Shown here one piece after another: positions 1 through 8,302 of a stretch of DNA of 31,037 nucleotides (its first letter is position 1; every line of letters starts with the position of its first letter). Location of the stretch: assembly GCA_036555065.1 (NCBI GenBank), contig DATBLZ010000076.1, forward strand, positions 1 to 31,037. Direction: 5' to 3'. The translations under genes were made by a program, and so were the position numbers. Below the pieces are notes generated by a model that was given only the letters and a program-made list of their open reading frames with translations, was not told where the DNA came from and searched no databases. This DNA comes from DATBLZ01 sp036555065. GTDB lineage: Bacteria; Pseudomonadota; Gammaproteobacteria; Steroidobacterales; Rariloculaceae.

Positions 1-2391
1 GGCGCGCGCGATTCGGATCGCTTCCTCGTAGTATTCGCGCGCGCCGGCGAAGTCGCCTTCCTGCTGCGCCTGCACCGCAAGGGCGTTGATACCGCGTAGC
101 ACGGCCGGAAGGACGCCGAGCTCCTTTGCGAGCACAACACCTGCGCGGTGGTAGCGGTCGGAGTCCTCGCGCCGGTTGGAGTTCTCCGCGAAGTCGCCGG
201 CCCAGCACAGCGACCAGACGCGCAGCTCCGTCTCGGCATCGCTCATCTCGAGGAATTCCACGATCCGCTCGAAGCCCTCCGAGGCGTAGCCCCGGCGCAG
301 CCAGTAGATTCCGAGGGCGTTGCAGAGCTGCAAGCCCCACTCGATGTTGCGGGTCTGGTGGAGCCAGTCCAACGCCGCCCGTACGTTGCCGAGCTCGCGA
401 TCTAGTCTTTCGTCGAGCGCTTCGAGTTGCGGGACCGTCGTCATGTACGAAGACTCTCCGGCAAAGACGAGAAGATATGCGGCATGCGCACGGCGCGTGC
501 GGGCTTCCTGGCCCGTTTCGGCGAGACGTCCCGCGGCGTACTCGCGCATGGTCTCGAGCATCGCGAAGCGCGGCTCCGCTCCCTCGGCGTCCATTTGCTG
601 CAACAGGCTGCTGTCGACGAGCGCTGCGACGCCATCGAGCAGATCGATACCGAGGTCCTCGTCGACGTTGCAAACGGCCTCGATAGCCTCGAGCGTCGCG
701 CCGCCTACGAATACCCCCAGCCGCATGAAGAGTCTCTTGTGATTCTCATCGAGCAGGTTGAAGCTCCAGTCGAGCGTTGCGCGCAGCGTTTGTTGGCGCG
801 CCGGCGAATCGCGCGGCCCGCTGGCCAAAAGCTGCAACGGGTCGTCGACGCGTTTGAGCAGAGCCGCGAGCGGCAGGACTTTCGTGCGCGCGGCTGCGAG
901 CTCGATTGCGAGCGGCAGCCCATCGAGGCGTTTGCAGATCTCGGCGACGTTCGCGAGCGCGTCCGGATCGAGATTCCGGGGCAGCGACGTCGCACGGTCG
1001 AGAAACAGTTTGATGGCCGGGGAGTCGGCGAGCTGCGCCGGGTCAGAGCCCCGGTCGGGAATCGTCAAGGGCGTGACGCGGAATTCGTGTTCCCCATAGA
1101 CACGCAGCGCCGTCCGGCTCGTCACGACTATCTTGAGGAGCTCCGTCGCCGCGAGCAGTTCTGTCAACCTCGGCGCGGCCGCGAGGACGTGCTCGAAGTT
1201 GTCGATCAAGAGCAGCGTCGGGGCGACGACGTGCTCGCGCAGGTGGCCCTGGAGCGTTGCTACGTCCGGACGCTCGGGCATTTGTGGAACTCGTAGTGTT
1301 TTGGCGATCTCCGAAGTCACGAGGTCGCCGTCGTGGATCTGATCGAGCGGCGTGAAGAGCACTCGGCCGCCGAAGGCGTCTAAGAGCGAACGGCCGAGCT
1401 CGATGAGCAGGCGGGTTTTGCCGATACCGCCGGCGCCGGTCAGCGTGACGAGCCGCATGCGCTCGTCGCGCACGAGCCGCCCGATCGCGTCGAGCTCGTG
1501 CTCGCGCCCGATCAGCGCTGTACGCTGCGCCGGCAGGTTGTGCGCCAGGGGCTTGGCCGCGGTCGCGGCCTTGATCCTTTCGGCGATCGAGGCGAGATCG
1601 TCGCGGAGCTCCCGCGTGCTCGCGTAGCGCTCGCTCGGTTGCTTGGCGAGGCAGCGCTCGATCGCCCATTGCAACGGCAGCGGAATGTCTGGATTGAGCC
1701 GGCTTGCGGGTTCCGGGTCGTTGTGGATCACGGCTGCGAGCGTGTCGGCTTCGGCGACCTTGCCGAACGCCCGCCGGCCCGTGGCCATTTCATAGAGCAC
1801 GGCGCCGAAGGAGAACTGGTCGGAGCGAAAGTCGGCCGTTTCCCCGCGCGCTTGCTCCGGCGAGACATAGGCGCTGTCCGCCGCGTCCGTCGCCTGAGCT
1901 CGACCGAAGCTCGCAAGCTCGACCGCGCCGTCGGCGGAAATCACGATGTTTGCCGGGTGCAATGCGCGGTGCACGAGGCCGTTGGCATGCGCGCCGGCGA
2001 GCGCTTCCGCGATCCGCACGGCCAACGACAGCACTCTCGAAGTCGACAACGGGCCGGCGGCCAAGAGCTCCGCGAGCGACGTCGGCGCGGCGGTAAGCGC
2101 TTTGCTCGCCACTCGGCCGCCGTCGGTCGGCGCCGCCGGCTCCAGAGGCGCGGCACCGGAGCCTTTATCGCGGACAACGCCATGCGGCGTCCAGTCGAAA
2201 AACCAGCTCAGAACCAGCGCCAGCGGGAAGCCGAGCGTGACCAGCACGATCGTTGCCGTGTCGAACCAACCCGGGAGCTCGAGCGGCGCCTCGATCGCAA
2301 CCACGACTTGGACGAGCAGCCACGCGACGACGGCATAGGCCGCCGCCACCTGGAACACTTTCCGCCTCTTGATCTCGGCGAAGAGCCGCAT
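1..2391 (-). CDS. Membrane-anchored pseudokinase C-lobe / NB-ARC ATPase / TPR protein, 3' end cut by window
   Basis: The frame is open from an ATG at 2391 to the left edge (797 codons, incomplete at the C-terminus). Residues 1-74 form a two-helix membrane module (about 12-33 and 44-64, starting MRLFAEIKRRKVFQ), common at the front of gammaproteobacterial signalling proteins. Residues about 107-240 match only the C-lobe of a Ser/Thr kinase: HRALHPAN (141-148) replaces HRDLKPxN, SFG (161-163) replaces DFG, while YVSPEQ and the helix-F SDQFSFG (190-196) are kept. The N-lobe with glycine loop and VAIK lysine is absent, so phosphotransfer is unlikely. An NB-ARC/STAND ATPase follows: Walker A GAGGIGKT (319-326), Walker B LLLID (393-397), then LDGLPLAIELAAAR. 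The visible end is helical with TPR-like units. It starts 38 bases after mutS on the same strand. Likely a cytoplasmic-facing signal-transducing switch; its partner and output are unknown. Confidence 0.85.
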   Translation of the reverse strand, partial: MRLFAEIKRRKVFQVAAAYAVVAWLLVQVVVAIEAPLELPGWFDTATIVLVTLGFPLALVLSWFFDWTPHGVVRDKGSGAAPLEPAAPTDGGRVASKALTAAPTSLAELLAAGPLSTSRVLSLAVRIAEALAGAHANGLVHRALHPANIVISADGAVELASFGRAQATDAADSAYVSPEQARGETADFRSDQFSFGAVLYEMATGRRAFGKVAEADTLAAVIHNDPEPASRLNPDIPLPLQWAIERCLAKQPSERYASTRELRDDLASIAERIKAATAAKPLAHNLPAQRTALIGREHELDAIGRLVRDERMRLVTLTGAGGIGKTRLLIELGRSLLDAFGGRVLFTPLDQIHDGDLVTSEIAKTLRVPQMPERPDVATLQGHLREHVVAPTLLLIDNFEHVLAAAPRLTELLAATELLKIVVTSRTALRVYGEHEFRVTPLTIPDRGSDPAQLADSPAIKLFLDRATSLPRNLDPDALANVAEICKRLDGLPLAIELAAARTKVLPLAALLKRVDDPLQLLASGPRDSPARQQTLRATLDWSFNLLDENHKRLFMRLGVFVGGATLEAIEAVCNVDEDLGIDLLDGVAALVDSSLLQQMDAEGAEPRFAMLETMREYAAGRLAETGQEARTRRAHAAYLLVFAGESSYMTTVPQLEALDERLDRELGNVRAALDWLHQTRNIEWGLQLCNALGIYWLRRGYASEGFERIVEFLEMSDAETELRVWSLCWAGDFAENSNRREDSDRYHRAGVVLAKELGVLPAVLRGINALAVQAQQEGDFAGAREYYEEAIRIARA

Positions 2392-2429
2392 AGCGTGGCG
2401 CAGTATAGCGGTCGGGACGCGGTGCGCGC

Positions 2430-4979
2430 CTACGGGCCGCGCGCCTCGCGCGCGAGCTCGTAGAGAAGCTCGAGCGCCTCGCGCGGCGACAGGGCATCGA
2501 CGTCGACCGTCGCGAGCCGCTCCCTGAGCTTCGCGAGTGCACGGTCCTCGGGCTCGAAATGCAGTTGTTGCTGCGGGCTCGGGGGTGTCGACGCGCGCTG
2601 CTGACGCTCGAGCGCGCGAAGGTATGTGCGCGCGTCGTCGACGACGGTGCGCGGCACGCCCGCGAGCTCGGCGACGTGCAAGCCATAGCTCTGGTTCGCG
2701 GGACCGGGGCGAACGCTGTGCAGGAATATGAGCTCGCGGCCGTGCTCGGTCGCATCGAGATGCACGTTAGCGCACGACGGCAGCCCGTCGGGCAGGCTCG
2801 TGAGCTCGAAGTAGTGCGTTGCAAACAGCGTGAAGGCGCGAATGGAGTGCGCGAGCTGCCGCGCAGCTGCCCAGGCGAGCGACAAGCCGTCGAACGTGCT
2901 CGTGCCGCGGCCGATCTCGTCCATGAGCACGAGGCTCGCCTCGGTTGCGTTGTTGAGCACGTTCGCGGTCTCGGTCATCTCCACCATGAATGTGGACCGG
3001 CCCCCGGTAAGGTCATCGGCAGCGCCGATGCGTGTGAAGATTCGATCGATCGGGCCGATCGTGGCAGTCTCCGCGGGCACGAAGCTGCCGATGTGCGCGA
3101 GCACGACAATGAGCGCCGTCTGCCGCATGTAGGTCGACTTGCCGCCCATGTTGGGGCCCGTGATGATGAGCATGCGGCGGTCGCCGTCGAGCTCGAGGTC
3201 GTTCGGCACGAACGGTGCCTCGTTGGCGTGCTCCACACCCAGATGCCGGCCGCCTCGGTACCGGATCTCCGGCCTCTCCGTGAGCTCAGGCCGAGTAAGA
3301 TTCAACGTCGCCGCGCGCTCGGCGAGGTTCAGCAGCACATCGAGCTCGGCGAGCGCCGCGACCGTCTGTTGCAAGCTCGAGAGCCCCGCACAGAGCTTGT
3401 CGAGCAGTTCGTCGTAGAGCCGCCGTTCACGCGCCAGCGCGCGCTCGCGCGCACCGAGAATCTTGTCCTCGAACGCTTTGAGCTCGGCCGTGACGAAGCG
3501 CTCGGCGCCCTTGAGCGTCTGCCGGCGAATGTATTCGGCGGGCGCAGCCTTCGCCTGCGCCTTGCTGATCTCGATGTAGAAACCATGCACCTTGTTGTAG
3601 CCCACTTTGAGGTTCGCAAGGCCCGTGCGGCGTTTCTCGTCGGTCTCGAGGCGATCCAAGAACTGATCCGCGGAGGTACTCGTCGCGCGCAGCTCATCGA
3701 GCTCGGCATCGTAGCCGGCCGCGATGACGCCGCCTTCGCGCAACAAGATGGGTGGGGCCTCGATGAGCGCAGCCGCGAGCAGCGCGTGCTCGGCCAAATG
3801 CTCGCCGCACGCCGCATCGAGCTCGGCCAGACGACCCGGCGCGAGCGCGCCGAGCGCTTGCTTGACCTCGGGAAGCTTCGCGAGCGCAGCGCGCAGCTGC
3901 GCGAGGTCGCGCGGCCGCGCGCTCTTGAGCGCCACGCGCGCGAGAATGCGCTCGAGGTCTCCCGAATCCGTAAGCAGCGCCTGGAGCGCGGGTGCGGCGC
4001 CGCGCTCCTCGAGCAGCGCGATGCTTTGCTGGCGCAGAAGCAAGATCGCGCGATTCCGAATCGGCCGATTGAGCCAGCTTCTGAGCAAGCGGCTCCCCAT
4101 CGGCGTCGTGCAGCGGTCCATGAGACCTGCGAGCGTGAGCTCGCGCTTGCCGCCCAGGCCCGTTTCGATCTCGAGATTGCGGCGCGTGACCGCGTCCATG
4201 AAGACGGCATCGGCCGAGCGCTCGCGCGTCAACGTGCGGATGTGCGGCACGTGCGCGCGCTGCGTGTCCTTGATGTACTGCAGAAGACAACCGGCTGCGC
4301 CGACGCCTACGGGCGCATCCTCGGCGTCGAAGCCCGCGAGATCGCGAGTATTGAATTGAGCGCATAAGAGACGCTTGCCCGTCGCGCTTTCGAAATGCCA
4401 GACCGGTCGGTGCCTTACACCGGGCATGGATTCGATCCGCGCCGGCAGCGCCATGTCTTCTGGCACCAAGAGCTCGGCCGGCGAGAGCCGCTCGAGCTCC
4501 GCCGCGAGCGCGTCCTCGTCGGCAAGCTCCGTAAGCCCCATGCGCCCGCCGGCGAGATCGAGCCACGCGAGGCCGAGCGGTGCGCCGGGTGCGACGGCGG
4601 CGAGCAGGCGCGCCTCTCTCTCCTCGAGCAGCGCCTCGTCGGTCAATGTGCCCGGCGTCACGATGCGGACGACTTTGCGCTCGACGGGACCTTTGCTCGT
4701 CGCAGGATCGCCGATCTGCTCGCAGATCGCGACCGATTCGCCGAGGCGCACGAGGCGGGCAAGATAGGTATCGACCGCGTGCGCCGGGACTCCGGCCATC
4801 GGGATCGGCTCGCCGGCCGATTGGCCGCGCTTCGTCAGTGAAATGTTCATGAGCTTCGCCGCGCGGCGCGCGTCGTCGTAAAAGAGCTCGTAGAAATCGC
4901 CCATGCGGTAGAACAAGAGCACCTGCGGGTGCTCCGCCTTGATCGCAAGGTACTGCTGCATGACGGGCGTGTGGCTCAT
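2430..4979 (-). CDS. mutS: DNA mismatch repair protein MutS
   Basis: MutS recognises base mismatches and small loops and recruits MutL in an ATP-dependent way. The product is 849 aa, close to the 853 aa of E. coli MutS. The mismatch-reading motif FYE lies in MGDFYELF (F29, E31). The core and clamp domains fill the middle, and the ABC-type ATPase carries Walker A GPNMGGKST (608-616), followed by DEIGRGTSTFDG and a late TLFATHYFELT motif. The start MSHTPVMQQYLAIKAEHPQ aligns with the usual MutS N-terminus. It is transcribed away from the glycosyltransferase gene with only 22 bases between the two start codons, so any promoter must overlap one or both coding regions. The pseudokinase gene lies directly downstream. 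Confidence 0.98.
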   Translation of the reverse strand: MSHTPVMQQYLAIKAEHPQVLLFYRMGDFYELFYDDARRAAKLMNISLTKRGQSAGEPIPMAGVPAHAVDTYLARLVRLGESVAICEQIGDPATSKGPVERKVVRIVTPGTLTDEALLEEREARLLAAVAPGAPLGLAWLDLAGGRMGLTELADEDALAAELERLSPAELLVPEDMALPARIESMPGVRHRPVWHFESATGKRLLCAQFNTRDLAGFDAEDAPVGVGAAGCLLQYIKDTQRAHVPHIRTLTRERSADAVFMDAVTRRNLEIETGLGGKRELTLAGLMDRCTTPMGSRLLRSWLNRPIRNRAILLLRQQSIALLEERGAAPALQALLTDSGDLERILARVALKSARPRDLAQLRAALAKLPEVKQALGALAPGRLAELDAACGEHLAEHALLAAALIEAPPILLREGGVIAAGYDAELDELRATSTSADQFLDRLETDEKRRTGLANLKVGYNKVHGFYIEISKAQAKAAPAEYIRRQTLKGAERFVTAELKAFEDKILGARERALARERRLYDELLDKLCAGLSSLQQTVAALAELDVLLNLAERAATLNLTRPELTERPEIRYRGGRHLGVEHANEAPFVPNDLELDGDRRMLIITGPNMGGKSTYMRQTALIVVLAHIGSFVPAETATIGPIDRIFTRIGAADDLTGGRSTFMVEMTETANVLNNATEASLVLMDEIGRGTSTFDGLSLAWAAARQLAHSIRAFTLFATHYFELTSLPDGLPSCANVHLDATEHGRELIFLHSVRPGPANQSYGLHVAELAGVPRTVVDDARTYLRALERQQRASTPPSPQQQLHFEPEDRALAKLRERLATVDVDALSPREALELLYELAREARGP

Positions 4980-5001
4980 GGGGAGCTAGTATGATTCCCG
5001 A

Positions 5002-6081
5002 ATGCGCATCGTGCACGTGGAGTCCGGACGGCATCTTTATGGCGGCGCGCGCCAGGTCGCCTACCTCATCGACGCGCTTAGCCAACGCGGCCACGAGAAC
5101 GCGCTCGTCTGTCCGCCCGGGCATGCGCTGGCCGCGCGCGCTCTGCGCGCGACCGTCCATGAAGTGCCGATGCACGGCGACCTCGATCTCGGGATGACGC
5201 GGCGTCTGTGCCGCGTGTTCGCGGAGCTCGATGGGGACATCGTGCACGTGCATTCGCGCCGCGGCGCCGACTTCTTCGCCGGCCGCGCCTGCGAGCGTGA
5301 TGGCCGCGCGGCACTTTTGACCCGGCGCGTCGACAACCCGGAGCTCCGCGCGTGGGCGCGATTCAAGTATCGGCCGTATCGACGCATCGTCGCGATCTCG
5401 CGCGCCGTGCGCGATGAGCTTTGCTCGCGAGGCGGCCTCGATGCGGCCCGCGTGCCGGTGATCGCAAGCGCCGTCGACACCCGCGAGTTTCGACCCGATC
5501 CGAATGCGCGCAGCCGCGTGCTGCGCGAATTCGCGCTCGACGATCGCGCCGTCGTCGTCGGTGCTGCCGCGCAGCTGATCCCGCGCAAAGGCCACGAGCT
5601 CTTATTGCGGGCACTACCGGAGCTCGTGCGCCGCGTGGCGCGCGTGCAGGTGTTGTGTTTCGGTCGCGGCCCGTTGCGAGCACCGCTCGAGCGCCTCGTC
5701 ACGGAGCTCGACCTATCGCGCTCGGTACGATTCGTCGGGTTTCGCGACGACTTCGCGGCGCTTCTTCCGGGCCTCGACGTGCTCGTGCATCCGGCGGCGC
5801 GCGAGGGCTTGGGGTTAGCGGTCCTCGAGTCCATGGCCGCAGGCGTTCCGATCGTTGCGACGGCCGTCGGCGGAATCGTCGATGCTATCCAGGACGGTGC
5901 AGAAGGCTTGCTCGTCGCGGCGGGAGACGGCTTAGGTCTCGTCACCGCCATTGAACGGCTAGCCGGCGACGTAGCTTTGCGCCAGCGCCTGGGGGCTGCC
6001 GGTCGCAGCCGCGCCGAGCGCGAGTTTTCGATTGCGCGAATGGCCGACGGCTACGCCGAGGTCTATCGCAATGTCCACTGA
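5002..6081 (+). CDS. GT4-family glycosyltransferase
   Basis: A 359 aa GT-B fold glycosyltransferase of the GT4 type, probably transferring a sugar from a nucleotide-sugar donor to a lipid or glycan acceptor on the cytoplasmic side. The N-terminal acceptor half opens MRIVHVESGRHLYGGARQVA. The C-terminal donor half has the R-K pair in QLIPRKGHELLL (R195, K196) and the E-x7-E motif REGLGLAVLE (E268, E276), followed by AAGVPIVATAVGG. No signal peptide or TM helix is visible. It starts 22 bases from the divergent mutS start, and its stop overlaps the pncC start by 11 bases, so the two are probably translated from one mRNA. Donor and acceptor cannot be told from sequence. No other envelope polysaccharide genes are in the window. 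Confidence 0.9.
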   Translation: MRIVHVESGRHLYGGARQVAYLIDALSQRGHENALVCPPGHALAARALRATVHEVPMHGDLDLGMTRRLCRVFAELDGDIVHVHSRRGADFFAGRACERDGRAALLTRRVDNPELRAWARFKYRPYRRIVAISRAVRDELCSRGGLDAARVPVIASAVDTREFRPDPNARSRVLREFALDDRAVVVGAAAQLIPRKGHELLLRALPELVRRVARVQVLCFGRGPLRAPLERLVTELDLSRSVRFVGFRDDFAALLPGLDVLVHPAAREGLGLAVLESMAAGVPIVATAVGGIVDAIQDGAEGLLVAAGDGLGLVTAIERLAGDVALRQRLGAAGRSRAEREFSIARMADGYAEVYRNVH

Positions 6082-6625
6082 ACGCCTCGCGCCGCCTGCC
6101 GACGAGACGCTTGCGCAACTCGCCCAAAGCGTCGGCGCGGCGTTGCGTGCGCGCGGTTGGCACGCGGCGACGGCGGAGTCGTGCACCGGTGGGTGGATCG
6201 CGAAGGCGCTGACCGACATTCCCGGCAGCAGCCTCTGGTTCACGACGGGCTACGTCACGTACGCGGACGAAGCGAAAATCCGCGAGCTCGGCGTGCCGGC
6301 AGAGCTGCTTGCGGCGCACGGCGCGGTCAGCGAGCCCGTCGTTGCCGCGATGGCCGCTGCGGCGAAGGACCGCGCCGGCGCCGACGTCGCCGTCGCCGTC
6401 AGCGGCGTTGCGGGCCCCGACGGCGGCAGCACGGCGAAGCCCGTCGGCACGGTCTGGTTTGCGTGGGCGTTTCCCGACGGGCTCGAAAGCGAAGCACGCC
6501 GGTTCACGGGCGACCGCGAGGCCGTGCGCCGGTTCGCCGTCGCGCATGCGCTCGAAGGTCTGGTGGGAGCGACTTCAGCCGCGACTCTTCGCAGGGATCG
6601 TGACGCCCCGAAGAATCGCGGCTAA
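6071..6625 (+). CDS. pncC: Nicotinamide-nucleotide amidohydrolase PncC (CinA C-terminal domain)
   Basis: PncC deamidates nicotinamide mononucleotide to nicotinate mononucleotide in NAD salvage. The product is a stand-alone CinA C-terminal domain, 184 aa. The catalytic serine lies in AESCTGG (S37) and the lysine in YADEAKI (K69). SGVAGPDGGS and KPVGTVWFA are family hallmarks. The frame is open upstream to 6032, but the family N-terminus fits the ATG at 6071, which overlaps the end of the glycosyltransferase gene. E. coli PncC (165 aa) would end near residue 164. Here the last 20 residues, from V165, are encoded by a paired REP element (6563-6637) that also provides the TAA stop. The pncC-recA order is conserved in Enterobacteria. 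Confidence 0.95.
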   Translation: MSTERLAPPADETLAQLAQSVGAALRARGWHAATAESCTGGWIAKALTDIPGSSLWFTTGYVTYADEAKIRELGVPAELLAAHGAVSEPVVAAMAAAAKDRAGADVAVAVSGVAGPDGGSTAKPVGTVWFAWAFPDGLESEARRFTGDREAVRRFAVAHALEGLVGATSAATLRRDRDAPKNRG

Positions 6626-6637
6626 AGCCACTCCCAC
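6563..6637. repeat. Paired inverted REP element (REPIN-like)
   Basis: Two inverted copies of a short palindrome-bearing unit face each other. The left arm at 6563-6585 begins GTGGGAGCGACTTCAGCCGC. The right arm at 6616-6637 is, on the opposite strand, GTGGGAGTGGCTTTAGCCGC. They match except at three bases and are separated by 30 bases. The 5' GTGG foot followed by an imperfect hairpin is the layout of REP sequences mobilised by RAYT transposases. The unit lies across the 3' end of pncC and its stop codon. Confidence 0.8.
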
Positions 6638-6650
6638 AATATCGTAGTGA

Positions 6651-6669
6651 TTCGCCGGCTAAAGCCGCT
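6651..6669 (-). repeat. Partial REP half-unit
   Basis: TTCGCCGGCTAAAGCCGCT repeats the hairpin part of the REP right arm located 14 bases to the left, without the GTGG foot. It lies in the recA upstream region, so recA transcription must begin within or after a REP-rich leader. Confidence 0.5.
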
Positions 6670-6739
6670 GCAGGGCCCCTCGATTCTGTGGAATAATCAC
6701 TCGCACCCACTCTTTCACCTTCAGCTCGAGTTCCGACCT

Positions 6740-7763
<1,024 letters not shown>

Positions 7764-7792
<29 letters not shown>

Positions 7793-8252
7793 GACGAGCG
7801 TAGACAAGGCGTCCTGCACGCGGCTGGCACTCGATCTTCTCGCGCGGCGCGAGCACTCGCGTCGCGAGCTCGAGCGCAAGTTGCGTGCGCGCGACTTCCC
7901 ACTCGACATCATCGACGCGACGCTCGCGGAGCTCACGACCTCGGGGGCGCTTGCCGAGGCTCGTTTCACCGAGAGCTTCGTGCGCTCGCGCGTGGCACGC
8001 GGTCAGGGGCCCGTGCGCATCCGCATGGGGCTCGCGGAGCGCGGCATCGCTGTCGATGAGAGCAAACCCGCGCTCGCGTGCGAGGAGCAGGATTGGCACG
8101 CGCTCGCGCGCGCGGTGCGCGCGAAACGGTTCGGGCCGACGCTGCCGCAAGATTATAAGGAGCGCGCGCGCCAAGCGCGTTTTCTCCAGTATCGCGGCTT
8201 CGATGCCGCGCAGATCAAGAGCGCACTGGCAGGCGAGGACGATTCCGATTAG
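7764..8252 (+). CDS. recX: Regulatory protein RecX
   Basis: RecX binds RecA filaments and restrains recombinase and co-protease activity. The 162 aa product has the RecX pattern: LALDLLARREHSRRELERKL near the start, then LAEARFTESFVRSRVARGQGPVRIRMGL and a C-terminal ARQARFLQYRGF repeat unit. It overlaps recA by 29 bases in another frame, so it is probably made from the recA transcript. Start choice is moderately certain, because the region before residue 20 is poorly conserved in the family and no strong ribosome-binding site marks the ATG at 7764. Confidence 0.93.
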
Positions 8253-8302
8253 CGTGCACATCCCAGCAGAAGTCGGCGATCGAGTTTTTTCGGGCGTTAT
8301 CG

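Noticed and set aside
3694..5595. Long minus-strand frame across mutS and the glycosyltransferase
   Set aside because: Arg/Ala-rich without domains; it overlaps two well-supported genes in other frames.
6684..6703. Possible LexA (SOS) box before recA
   Set aside because: CTGT followed after 8 bases by CACT gives only half of the gammaproteobacterial CTGT-N8-ACAG site; no other full site is seen between pncC and recA.
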